Shown in pieces: positions 25,633 through 32,795 of a stretch of DNA of 64,000 nt (positions within the stretch are counted from its first letter, which is position 1; each line of letters starts with the position of its first letter). Made by a program: the position numbers and the translations under genes. Source of the stretch: Dyadobacter sp. CY343 (GTDB lineage Bacteria > Bacteroidota > Bacteroidia > Cytophagales > Spirosomataceae); NCBI RefSeq assembly GCF_021390335.1, contig NZ_JAJUXK010000010.1, forward strand, positions 173,742 to 237,741, given 5' to 3'. Below the pieces are notes generated by a model. It searched no databases. It was not told where the DNA came from and was given only the letters and a program-made list of their open reading frames with translations.

Positions 25633-26245
25633 CCGAAACCGTTCCGGAGGAACGCCCTGTATATAGAAAACACATATTCCTACCACTCCAAAGGCTCCTG
25701 AGGAGCCTCCTAATTACATTTAGTGTACAATTAGCCCGAAACCGTTCCAGAAGAACGCCCTGTTTATAGAAACAACATATTCCCCACCACTCCAAGGGCT
25801 CCTGAGGAGCCTCCTGTCTGCATGTAGTGTACAATTAGCCCGAAACCGTTCCAGAGGAACGCCCTGTTTATAGAAAAACATATTTCCTACCACTCCAAAA
25901 GCTCCTGAGGAGCCTCCTGTTTGCATGTAGTGTACAATTAGCCCGAAACCGTTCCAGAGGAACGCCCTGTTTATAGAAACAACATATTTCCTACCACTCC
26001 AAAAGCTCCTGAGGAGCCTCCTGTTTGCATGTAGTGTACAATTAGCCCGAAACCGTTCCAGAGGAACGCCCTGTTTATAGAAACAACATATTTCCTACCA
26101 CTCCAAAAGCTCCTGAGGAGCCTCCTGTTTGCATTTAGAGTACAATTAGCCCAAAACCGTTCCGGAGGAACGCCCTGTTTATAGAAACAACATATTCCCT
26201 ACCACTCCAAAGGCTCCTGAGGAGCCTCCTGTTGCATTTAGTGTA
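25633..26245. repeat. Tandem array of six 103-104 base units, each with two hairpins
   Basis: Unit starts are 25633, 25736, 25840, 25943, 26047 and 26151. Each unit holds CCGTTCC-(A/G)GA-GGAACG, then CCTGTTTATAGAAA, a TTCCTACCACTCC-like stretch, and a second palindrome (G/A)GCTCCTGAGGAGCC. Units 3 to 5 share the change GGCTCC to AGCTCC in the second palindrome and are nearly identical, whereas units 1, 2 and 6 keep GGCTCC. There are no variable spacers, so this is not a CRISPR array. No coding sequence runs through it on either strand that looks real. The array ends 14 bases before the stop of gene Y1. Confidence 0.9.
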
Positions 26246-26258
26246 GATCGAACGATTC

Positions 26259-26486
26259 CTAGTTACCAAGCTTCATCAGCATTGTTGCAACTCTGAGCTG
26301 GTTCACAATATGCACGCGCATTTCAGGAGTAACATTTTCCAAATCTGTGCTGAACAAGAAACTTTCAACCATATAGTGCATTGATTCCACCATTTCGCTG
26401 ACATGGTCGGTTGCGAAAAAATCGCGAATGATCTCGTTTTGTTTAACTAAGGCTTCATCCGATAGGCTGGTTTTCAGTGTGTTCAT
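26259..26486 (-). CDS. Small protein Y1 of a duplicated two-gene cassette (unknown family)
   Basis: 75 residues, mostly helical, with the conserved C-terminal block ENVTPEMRVHIVNQLRVATM. I do not recognise the family. A clear paralogue (Y2, 30783-31052) carries the same block with two changes and the same order of features: an N-terminal SLSD motif, a KQ-EI/AV-FF helix, and a VE(S/T)(F/L)LF segment. It is the second gene after X1 on the minus strand, 70 bases from the X1 stop, and has its own operator-like sequence 33-52 bases upstream of its ATG. The tandem repeat array begins 14 bases past its stop. It may be a regulator or a toxin/antitoxin-type partner of X1; no function can be assigned. 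Confidence 0.7.
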   Translation of the reverse strand: MNTLKTSLSDEALVKQNEIIRDFFATDHVSEMVESMHYMVESFLFSTDLENVTPEMRVHIVNQLRVATMLMKLGN

Positions 26487-26518
26487 AGTTTTGAAATAGT
26501 TTAATTGAAAGATAATTA

Positions 26519-26538
26519 CGGAGTTTTACATAAAATTC
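26519..26538 (-). promoter_or_regulatory. Operator-like 20-base motif upstream of Y1
   Basis: CGGAGTTTTACATAAAATTC is the reverse complement, with one mismatch, of the 20 bases at 26779-26798 upstream of X1. It lies 33-52 bases before the Y1 ATG. Confidence 0.5.
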
Positions 26539-26544
26539 TAATAA

Positions 26545-26565
26545 ATAAAAAGCCTATTAAGGCTT
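26545..26565 (-). terminator. Hairpin over the X1 stop codon
   Basis: On the minus strand AAGCCT-TAAT-AGGCTT is followed by TTTATTTATT. The six-base stem (26550-26555 with 26560-26565) has the X1 stop codon in its loop. It could end or attenuate transcription between X1 and Y1. Confidence 0.5.
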
Positions 26566-26766
26566 ATATCTGACTACGGTTTCAATTTCAAAATGACCGT
26601 ATTCCATGAGAATCTGTCGCATTCTTTTTTCTGAGATTCCTCTTCCGTAAATGTAATCCTGCATTGCCTGAACCGCTTTGCCTTTCTTTTGTTCGGGGCT
26701 CAATTCAGGATACAAATTTTTAACCCACCAGTCAAAGGCCTCAGACACAGAAGAGAATGTCTTCAT
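26557..26766 (-). CDS. Small protein X1 of a duplicated two-gene cassette (unknown family)
   Basis: 69 residues. The N-terminus FSSVSEAFDWWVKNLYPELS and the motif GISEKRMRQILMEYG are shared with X2 (30504-30716): 38 of 69 positions are identical in an ungapped alignment counted by eye. The basic middle (EQKKGKAVQA) and the ISEKRMRQIL helix could be DNA-binding, but this is a guess. I do not recognise the family. The gene is first in the X1-Y1 pair and is flanked by an almost perfect 20-base inverted repeat (26519-26538 and 26779-26798). It stands 115 bases downstream of the GH43-type gene on the same strand. Confidence 0.7.
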   Translation of the reverse strand: MKTFSSVSEAFDWWVKNLYPELSPEQKKGKAVQAMQDYIYGRGISEKRMRQILMEYGHFEIETVVRYKP

Positions 26767-26778
26767 TTCAAAAGTAAA

Positions 26779-26798
26779 GAAATTTATGTAAAACTCCG
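26779..26798 (-). promoter_or_regulatory. Operator-like 20-base motif upstream of X1
   Basis: GAAATTTATGTAAAACTCCG stands 13-32 bases before the X1 ATG and matches the motif upstream of Y1 in inverted orientation at 19 of 20 positions. A similar but not identical sequence precedes both X2 and Y2. Confidence 0.5.
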
Positions 26799-26881
26799 CA
26801 AATTGCTCTAAAATATTTGCTTTCCCGAATATCGGGTATTTACTAATAATACCATTTGCTGCACATTATAAAGTTTCTGAT

Positions 26882-28642
26882 TTACTTAATCCCAACAACC
26901 TCACTCACCCCAGAAACCCCATTCTCATTAAAAGCCTCAATTCTGAAATAATAAGGCACCCCAACATTCAATGCGCGTAGCTCGAATGCATTCGGCTCGT
27001 CGTTCAAGAACTGGTAAGTCTGGTACAATTTGTCGGGCGCAATGCCCCAAAGAACATTATATCCAGTTGCGCCTGACACTTTTTCCCATTTCAGATCCAC
27101 ATTTCTAGCGTCTTTCTGGCGCACAGCTGTAAAGCTTTTTGGAGTAGCGGGCGCTTTTCCGAAACCATTTCCAAATACGCGAAACTCACTGATTGCGAGA
27201 ATGGGAGAGGCTACGTAAATGTGCTCGTAGCGTACATATCTCGCTTTTATAGGTGTCGCTAGTTCAATGTAAGCTACTGGCCGGTCGCGTTTTGGTTCGT
27301 TGGAAAGATCTGCCGCGGCCTCCCATTTCTTGCCGTCTTTCGAAGTCAGGATCTTGAATTGGGTGTAAACCTTTTCTGGTTTATTGTCAAAAATGTTGGA
27401 TTTGTAATCGGTGTAATTTACCTGAACTGCCTTCACTTCCTGTTCTGCGCCGAGGTCGATTGTCAGATTTTCCCCAGGGTTATTTTGCTTCGCAGCCCAG
27501 AATGTACGCGGGTTTTCATCGGTGATCTTCGCAGCCGCCATTGTATCCATTGTCGATGAGGCTGTTACTGGTTTTTTGTAGGACAAAAGCATCCAGCCGG
27601 TAAACTGTTCGTCGCCTTTTCCGGTCCAGGTTTTGGTGGTCATTTTGTGCGGGAAATCGCCGAAACGGGTGTTTGCAAACATTTGTCCGTCTTTGTCGAA
27701 GCCGGCGGGGTACATCACAATCCGCCGCTCCATTCCCCAGTTCAGCCCGATCCAGGTGGTGCCCGTATTCCAGTAATTTCCGTAATTATCCTGAAATGTA
27801 TTTCCGTGACCAGCTCCCGTCGCAAACCCGCCTGGTTTGTAGGAAACGGGGTTATAAGGTGCGTAAGTAAACGGCCCGAGCGGATCGTCGCCCACGTAGG
27901 TACCATTTGCATACACGTTGTATTCCGTGCCGGGCGCGCCGTATTGGAGGTAATATTTGCCTTTGTGCTTCGTCATCCACGCGCCTTCGGTGAATGGTTT
28001 GAATGGATCGGAATGGTTTGGGCCGAAACGTTCCCAGCCGTGATCATATTGATTTAACCAAAACATGGCTTTGTAATCCCCTTTGAATGCAAGTCTTTTG
28101 GAATAATCGAGCTCCGAACCGAAAATCGGGTACACATTCGACGAGCCCCAGTACATATACCATTTATCGGTATCGGGATCATGAAAAAGCGCCGGGTCCC
28201 ACGGGCCGATATCTTTCGGCAGTCTCGGCGTCCAGCGGTTATAAAATTCCCAAATGCCCTTTTCCGGCGCTACCGAGTACAAAATAGGTCTGGATTCGAA
28301 TGTGGATTGGAACAAAAACAAGGTATCCCGCACCGAAACGGCGGCGGGCGCACACATATCTTCGAAAGGCCAGCGATTGGCAGTCAGGTACTTCCAGTTC
28401 AGCATATCTTTCGAATGCCAGTAGCCGCCGGAAATCGTGACGAACAGGAAATATTCGCCTTTGTGGTTGATAATCACGGGATCAGCGCCGGAGCGGTAGC
28501 TGATATTTTCATTGAGCTGCTCGAAATTGTACTTGTAATCGATATCCATCGGATTACAATAGGTAGTCTGCGCCAGCGCCTGCAATGTACAAAGCAGCGT
28601 CAGTGAGCAGGTTAATAGTGTGGCAGTCAGTTTTTTGAGCAT
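26882..28642 (-). CDS. Secreted GH43-type glycoside hydrolase with discoidin-like and fibronectin III domains
   Basis: 586 residues from the ATG at 28642 (MLKKLTATLLTCSLTLLCTL), a typical signal peptide; an ATG at 28657 adds five residues. The five-bladed propeller shows the acid residues expected for family 43: RSGADPVIINHKGEYFLF, IGPWDPALFHDPDTDKWYMY and PFTEGAWMTKHKGKYYLQYG. A discoidin/F5-8 type C domain (KPVTASSTMDTMAAAKITDE, YVRYEHIYVASP) and a C-terminal fibronectin III domain (KDARNVDLKWEKVSGATGYN) follow. It would act on a plant or microbial glycan in the periplasm or outside. The substrate cannot be told and no sugar operon surrounds it. Confidence 0.85.
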   Translation of the reverse strand: MLKKLTATLLTCSLTLLCTLQALAQTTYCNPMDIDYKYNFEQLNENISYRSGADPVIINHKGEYFLFVTISGGYWHSKDMLNWKYLTANRWPFEDMCAPAAVSVRDTLFLFQSTFESRPILYSVAPEKGIWEFYNRWTPRLPKDIGPWDPALFHDPDTDKWYMYWGSSNVYPIFGSELDYSKRLAFKGDYKAMFWLNQYDHGWERFGPNHSDPFKPFTEGAWMTKHKGKYYLQYGAPGTEYNVYANGTYVGDDPLGPFTYAPYNPVSYKPGGFATGAGHGNTFQDNYGNYWNTGTTWIGLNWGMERRIVMYPAGFDKDGQMFANTRFGDFPHKMTTKTWTGKGDEQFTGWMLLSYKKPVTASSTMDTMAAAKITDENPRTFWAAKQNNPGENLTIDLGAEQEVKAVQVNYTDYKSNIFDNKPEKVYTQFKILTSKDGKKWEAAADLSNEPKRDRPVAYIELATPIKARYVRYEHIYVASPILAISEFRVFGNGFGKAPATPKSFTAVRQKDARNVDLKWEKVSGATGYNVLWGIAPDKLYQTYQFLNDEPNAFELRALNVGVPYYFRIEAFNENGVSGVSEVVGIK

Positions 28643-28758
28643 GTAAGTATATTGCATTTAAATCTTTTATCAATACCAAAATAACTGTTTTTGGGCGAAA
28701 TATGAGGTGCGATTTTCAAAACGTTGTTGATACCGCAGCATTTCAAGTCGATAACTTT

Positions 28759-28766
28759 TACCTTTG
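28759..28766 (+). promoter_or_regulatory. tyrS: -7 element upstream of tyrS
   Basis: TACCTTTG matches TAnnTTTG exactly. Transcription would start around 28773, about 25 bases before the ATG. No good -33 TTTG was found at 19-21 bases. Confidence 0.45.
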
Positions 28767-28798
28767 CGCTTCGATTTGAAAAAGTATTTGAACTCACA

Positions 28799-30100
28799 AT
28801 GGAAATAGATTTTATAGAGGAGCTGCGCTGGCGCGGAATGCTGCACGACGTGATGCCGGGCACACAGGAACAACTGAAAAAGGGAATGACTTCCGGTTAC
28901 ATTGGTTTCGACCCCACGGCCTCCTCTCTCCATATCGGCAACCTGGCCACGATTATGTTGCTCGTGCATTTCCAACGTGCTGGTCACAAGCCTTTTGCAT
29001 TGGTGGGTGGGGCTACGGGAATGATCGGCGACCCTTCTTTTAAAGCAGCCGAACGTTCGTTTTTGGATGAAGATACCCTGCGTTTTAATCAGGAAGGTAT
29101 CAAAAAACAGTTGGAGCAATTCCTTGATTTTGACTGCGGTGAAAACTCTGCCGAAATGGTCAATAATTATGATTGGTTCAAAGAAATCGGGTTTTTGCAG
29201 TTCTTGCGGGAAGCTGGTAAGTTTCTGAGTGTCAATTATATGATGTCCAAAGATTCTGTTAAAATGCGTTTGGAAACCGGGATATCTTTCACCGAGTTTT
29301 CGTACCAGCTTTTGCAGGGTTACGACTTTTATCATTTATACAAAAACAAAAATGTGCGCCTGCAAATGGGCGGTTCGGACCAGTGGGGCAACATCACAAC
29401 CGGCACCGAAATCATTCGCAGAAAAGAAGGTGACGAAGAGGGTTATTTCAAAGCCTACGCACTCACAACGCCACTTTTGACAAAATCCGACGGTTCAAAA
29501 TTCGGGAAAAGTGAAGGTGGAAATATCTGGCTGGATCCTGAGAAAACCTCTCCTTACGAGTTTTACCAATTTTGGCTGAATCAGGCGGATGAAGATCTGC
29601 CAAGATACCTGCGCGTTTTCTCATTAAAAGGTCGCCAGGAAATTGAAGCGCTGGAAACCAGCCACGCCGCCGAACCGCATTTGCGCATTATGCAAAAAGC
29701 ACTCGCCGCCGAACTGACGACCCGCATTCACTCCGAAAAAGCTTTTCAAACCGTGATCAAAGCATCAGAAGTACTTTTCGGAAAAGCGACTTTGGAAACT
29801 TTGCAAAGCATTGAAGTTGACGAATTTGACACAATTTTCAATGGAGTACCGCAAACGGAAATTACGCGCGAGGAATGGAATGGAACAGCTAATATCCTGG
29901 ACCTGATTTCAACGGTTACCAAAGCCGAAATTTATCCATCAAAAGGAGAAGCCAGAAGAGCAATTCAGCAGAATGCAGTGAGTGTCAATAAAGTGAAGGT
30001 TACCTCGGAAGCGCAGGCTTTGAGCGAGTTTTCATTGTTGCAAGATCGGTTTTTGCTGATTTCGAAAGGGAAGAAGAATCATTTAGTGAGGGTGGTTTGA
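28799..30100 (+). CDS. tyrS: Tyrosyl-tRNA synthetase
   Basis: 433 residues from the ATG at 28799 (MEIDFIEELRWRGMLHDVMP), which gives the normal family start; longer frames run into the promoter. The HIGH-type motif is DPTASSLHIGN, the tyrosine-binding region is QMGGSDQWGNITTG, and the KMSKS-type loop is KSDGSKFGKSEGGN. A C-terminal S4 RNA-binding domain closes the protein (EIYPSKGEARRAIQQNAVSV). It charges tRNA-Tyr in the cytoplasm. Palindromic repeats start 16 bases past the stop and may stand in for a terminator. Confidence 0.97.
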   Translation: MEIDFIEELRWRGMLHDVMPGTQEQLKKGMTSGYIGFDPTASSLHIGNLATIMLLVHFQRAGHKPFALVGGATGMIGDPSFKAAERSFLDEDTLRFNQEGIKKQLEQFLDFDCGENSAEMVNNYDWFKEIGFLQFLREAGKFLSVNYMMSKDSVKMRLETGISFTEFSYQLLQGYDFYHLYKNKNVRLQMGGSDQWGNITTGTEIIRRKEGDEEGYFKAYALTTPLLTKSDGSKFGKSEGGNIWLDPEKTSPYEFYQFWLNQADEDLPRYLRVFSLKGRQEIEALETSHAAEPHLRIMQKALAAELTTRIHSEKAFQTVIKASEVLFGKATLETLQSIEVDEFDTIFNGVPQTEITREEWNGTANILDLISTVTKAEIYPSKGEARRAIQQNAVSVNKVKVTSEAQALSEFSLLQDRFLLISKGKKNHLVRVV

Positions 30101-30115
30101 GAGTTTAAAGGGAAA

Positions 30116-30420
30116 TGTTCCAGAGGAACATCCTGTTTATAGAAAATCAGAATGCAATATTATGTGGGGCTCCGGTAGGAGCCTCCTTTGTTTTAGCAAG
30201 GTTTGTTTCGGTTGACAGGAGGCTCCGCAGGAGCCTTTTCTGGCTTGGTTGTCTTTTTTTCTAGAAACAGGGAATCCCTCTGGGATTTTTCTATTATAGG
30301 CGAATTGGATTACTCGTGAAGATCTAGATTCTCGTTTGAAAGTGTTCCAGAGGAACATCCTGTTTATAGAAGTTAGAATGCAATTTAATGCAGGGCTCCG
30401 GCAGGAGCCTCCTGTTTTTT
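30116..30420. repeat. Second cluster of palindromic repeats, mixed hairpin types
   Basis: Five or six hairpins in about 300 bases: TGTTCCAGAGGAACA at 30116-30130 and again at 30343-30357, GGCTCC-GGTA-GGAGCC at 30168-30183, GGCTCC-GCA-GGAGCC at 30221-30235, AATCCC-TCT-GGGATT at 30273-30287, and GGCTCC-GGCA-GGAGCC at 30394-30409. CCTGTTTATAG follows both GTTCC hairpins, and the reverse form CTAGAAACAGG precedes the AATCCC hairpin. This is the same repeat family as at 25.5-26.2 kb, but not arranged as a tandem array. The interval holds no gene. Confidence 0.85.
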
Positions 30421-30467
30421 GTACGGATTTCATACAGATTTTCTAGATTTGAAAATAATTCGGTGGA

Positions 30468-30491
30468 GATTTATCGGATTTTCCTACAAAT
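30468..30491 (+). promoter_or_regulatory. Operator-like motif upstream of X2
   Basis: GATTTATCGGATTTTCCTAC followed by AAAT, ending 12 bases before the X2 ATG. It matches the 24 bases upstream of Y2 (30731-30754) at 22 positions, in the same orientation. Confidence 0.5.
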
Positions 30492-30503
30492 GAGTAAATT
30501 GCA

Positions 30504-30716
30504 ATGAAGAAATTTTCATCTGTTACCGAAGCTTTCAAATGGTGGTTGACAGAGATATATCCAAAGCTACCGCCTGAGGTGAAAAAGGGAAAGTTGACGA
30601 CGGCTTGGAGGGATTTTACTTACAATCAAGGCATTTCTGAAAAAAGAATGAAAAGCATTCTCGAAGAATTTGGCAGGGTTGAAGTAAAGACCGAAGTGTT
30701 ATTTTTTCCAGACTAA
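30504..30716 (+). CDS. Small protein X2, paralogue of X1 (unknown family)
   Basis: 70 residues. It shares with X1 the N-terminal FSSVTEAFKWWLTEIYPKLP, the KKGK block and the central GISEKRMKSILEEFG motif. The fold is probably helical with a C-terminal strand (VEVKTEVLFF). It is the first gene of the second X-Y pair, on the plus strand, and follows the second repeat cluster by 83 bases. The conservation of sequence, gene order and upstream motif between two divergent copies argues that the small gene is real and under selection. Function unknown. Confidence 0.7.
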   Translation: MKKFSSVTEAFKWWLTEIYPKLPPEVKKGKLTTAWRDFTYNQGISEKRMKSILEEFGRVEVKTEVLFFPD

Positions 30717-30730
30717 ATTTTTTTGCTAGG

Positions 30731-30754
30731 AATTTATCGGAATTTCCTACAAAT
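30731..30754 (+). promoter_or_regulatory. Operator-like motif upstream of Y2
   Basis: AATTTATCGGAATTTCCTAC followed by AAAT, ending 28 bases before the Y2 ATG. It repeats the motif before X2 with two changes. The core GGAATTTCC is close to palindromic. Confidence 0.5.
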
Positions 30755-30782
30755 CCATTTTTCAAACTATAACCACTATAAA

Positions 30783-31052
30783 ATGATTATCAACACAAAT
30801 GCTAAAAATAGTCAGAATTCTCTTTCAGATGCAGAAACTCAAATGTTGTTAAAGCAGCATGAAGCCGTAAAGGAGTTTTTCAAAAGAGATGGGAGCGCCG
30901 AAATTGTAGATTCCCTTAACACGTTAGTAGAAACTTTGTTGTTTACGGAAGAAATAGAAAACGTCACTCCTGAAATGCGGGTACATATTGCAAACCAGCT
31001 TCGGGTGGTAACGTTAATTACAAAGTTGGGAGAGACGGCGGTAAAATGGTGA
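30783..31052 (+). CDS. Small protein Y2, paralogue of Y1 (unknown family)
   Basis: 89 residues from the ATG at 30783. It contains SLSDAETQMLLKQHEAVKEF and the highly conserved ENVTPEMRVHIANQLRVVTL found in Y1. The N-terminus is about ten residues longer than in Y1 and the C-terminus adds ETAVKW. It starts 66 bases after the X2 stop, a larger gap than in a tight operon, and has its own upstream motif, so it may be transcribed separately. A VapBC-like pair follows 173 bases downstream on the same strand. Function unknown. Confidence 0.7.
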   Translation: MIINTNAKNSQNSLSDAETQMLLKQHEAVKEFFKRDGSAEIVDSLNTLVETLLFTEEIENVTPEMRVHIANQLRVVTLITKLGETAVKW

Positions 31053-31225
31053 TTCAATAATCGTTGACAATCTTTTTGCCGCACAAAAGATGGATTGAGT
31101 CGTTGGCTCATTCTCGGTGGAACTGAGTAATCAAATCGCTATCTTGATAGGCGTTAAGAATTTTGGTCAACCGAATTTCTTGTGTCAATCAGTTGTTTAG
31201 CTATTTGTTCACCTAATGATATTTT

Positions 31226-31459
31226 ATGATACACACAATCACGATAAAAACACAAGACGAGAAAGAATTTGAGCAAATAAAGGGTTTGGCGCAAAGCTTG
31301 GGTGTTCTTTTTGAAGAATCGCATAAAAGTCACCTGAGTAAAGAGGAGCAAATGCAGTTGCTCAATCAGCTACATTGGGAGGGAGACGAGACAGGCGATG
31401 AACTTAACGCAATGATTTATGGCGCAAGACAATCCAGCTCACGGAATGTCGAATTCTGA
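31226..31459 (+). CDS. Antitoxin-like protein upstream of a PIN toxin (VapB-like)
   Basis: 77 residues. The N-terminus ITIKTQDEKEFEQIKGLAQS and LGVLFEESHKSHLSKEEQMQ are the short charged segments seen in Bacteroidota antitoxins next to PIN-domain toxins. The rest is acidic and probably disordered until it meets the toxin. The following PIN gene starts inside its 3' end (overlap of 14 or 41 bases depending on the start chosen), a normal arrangement for a type II toxin-antitoxin unit. No DNA-binding motif of the AbrB or ribbon-helix-helix type is obvious, so the antitoxin class is uncertain. Confidence 0.65.
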   Translation: MIHTITIKTQDEKEFEQIKGLAQSLGVLFEESHKSHLSKEEQMQLLNQLHWEGDETGDELNAMIYGARQSSSRNVEF

Positions 31460-31868
31460 TCGGTTTCTGCTCGATACCAATATTTGTGTACATGCGCTGA
31501 AAAGCGATTTCGGGATTAAGCAGAAAATAGGCGAAGTAGGTATTGATTCGTGTTTTCTCTCAGAAGTAAATATTGCTGAGTTATTGTTTGGTGTCGAAAA
31601 TAGTGCGGACCATCGCCGTCAAATGAACCAACATCAATTCGAAAGTTTTCGCCGGATATTCAAAGGAAGAGTTCTGCGTATCAGCGACGTATTAAGTGAA
31701 TATGCGCGTCAGAAAAGCTCACTTCGAAGGATCGGGAAGTCGGTGGACGATTTTGATTTGTTGATCGGCAGTACTGCAATAATCTACGATTTGATCCTTG
31801 TAACCAGGAATACCCGGCACTTTGTGAATATGACGGGTATCAAACTCCAAAATTGGGTCGATCACTAG
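31446..31868 (+). CDS. PIN domain ribonuclease toxin (VapC-like)
   Basis: 140 residues from the ATG at 31446; an ATG at 31419 adds nine residues and would overlap the antitoxin more. The PIN acidic residues are visible: Asp in FLLDTNICVHAL, Glu in VNIAELLFGVE, and Asp in the late block VDDFDLLIGSTAI, followed by LVTRNTRHF. Such toxins cut tRNA or rRNA unless blocked by the antitoxin encoded upstream. The stop codon TAG touches the stop codon of the convergent metallophosphoesterase gene with no spacer. Confidence 0.85.
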   Translation: MSNSDRFLLDTNICVHALKSDFGIKQKIGEVGIDSCFLSEVNIAELLFGVENSADHRRQMNQHQFESFRRIFKGRVLRISDVLSEYARQKSSLRRIGKSVDDFDLLIGSTAIIYDLILVTRNTRHFVNMTGIKLQNWVDH

Positions 31869-32684
31869 TCACTCCTTCCCCGAAAACGCATTCAAAACCG
31901 GCGCAGCCGTAGGATTGTACTGGTACGATTGCCAGGTGTGATCTTCGTAAATTTCTACAACCCGATAACCTTTGTAGGAAGTGCCCCAGTTGCCGCCGAA
32001 GTGGGCGTCGAAGAAGTAGGGTTTTTTGCCGTATTGTTTCGTGCTGTCCTGGTCGTGGTCGTGGCCGTTGAAAATGGCTTTTACGTTTGGTGTGTTTTCG
32101 AATAGCTCGATTACTTCTTTGCATTCAATTCCGTTCACGGTCCATTTGACTGGGGTGATATGTAGGAATACAAAAATGCCTTTCTTTTCCTTGTATTTGG
32201 CGATTTCGGTGCGGAGCCAGTTTACGTCCGGACAAACGTATTCACCCTTTTCGTTGGAAGTATCGCCTACTACAAATGCGTATTCGCCTTTGGCAAAACT
32301 GTGGTTGGTCGGGTAGCCCCAGGTGCTTTCCCAAACATCGAGACCGACTTTGTCATGGTTTCCGCGACTTACGTAAAACGGTACACTGAGACCGGAGATT
32401 GTTTTTTTGAAATCGTATAAAAGTGTCGGCTCATCGTGGATCAGGTCGCCGTTGATGAAGAGGAAATCTACCCCTTTCTGCATTTTTTCACGGTTTACCC
32501 AGCTGATCAGGTCACTGTGAAATTTCTGGAATTCGGTATTTGGCTGACCGTAATGCCCATCAGAAGCGACGATGAAGCGTAATGCAATTCTCGCTTTCGG
32601 GCCTGCGTTAACACTATAAGAAAGGAATGGAAGCGTGGAAATGGCAGGGACAAGTTTCAAAAATGACCGTCTTTCGAAATTCAT
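31869..32684 (-). CDS. Exported calcineurin-like metallophosphoesterase
   Basis: 271 residues. The N-terminus MNFERRSFLKLVPAIST looks like a twin-arginine (RRSFLK) signal and a cut after the SVNA box near residue 27 is likely. The phosphoesterase motifs are ASDGHYGQ, FINGDLIHDE, SRGNHDKVG, FLHITPVKW and IFNGHDHDQD, enough for a two-metal site. It would act in the periplasm on an unknown phosphate ester. Bacteroidota have many such proteins. It is convergent with vapC and divergent from recX; a 111-base interval separates its start from that of recX. Confidence 0.83.
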   Translation of the reverse strand: MNFERRSFLKLVPAISTLPFLSYSVNAGPKARIALRFIVASDGHYGQPNTEFQKFHSDLISWVNREKMQKGVDFLFINGDLIHDEPTLLYDFKKTISGLSVPFYVSRGNHDKVGLDVWESTWGYPTNHSFAKGEYAFVVGDTSNEKGEYVCPDVNWLRTEIAKYKEKKGIFVFLHITPVKWTVNGIECKEVIELFENTPNVKAIFNGHDHDQDSTKQYGKKPYFFDAHFGGNWGTSYKGYRVVEIYEDHTWQSYQYNPTAAPVLNAFSGKE

Positions 32685-32738
32685 TGGTAACCGGGTTTAG
32701 TGAGTAGGTCGGGGTGGTATTTGTTTCAAAAATAGTTA

Positions 32739-32766
32739 TTGATCGCCGATATTTTCTTTATTCTTG
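32739..32766 (+). promoter_or_regulatory. recX: Possible promoter of recX
   Basis: TTG at 32739-32741 and TATTCTTG at 32759-32766 (seven of eight to TAnnTTTG) with a 17-base spacer. Transcription would start near 32773, about 23 bases before the ATG. Confidence 0.35.
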
Positions 32767-32795
32767 CATCGCATTAACAATAATTAATATTAAAA

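Noticed and set aside
25451..25926. Minus-strand open frames across the repeats (repetitive proteins)
   Set aside because: They arise because the tandem units lack stops in those frames; codons simply follow the repeat, and no start site or homologue is evident.
25633..26245. CRISPR array
   Set aside because: The units are 103-104 base tandem copies that repeat in full, without unique spacers, and no cas genes are near.
28670..29335. 221-residue minus-strand frame
   Set aside because: It is antisense to tyrS and covers its HIGH region; a shadow.
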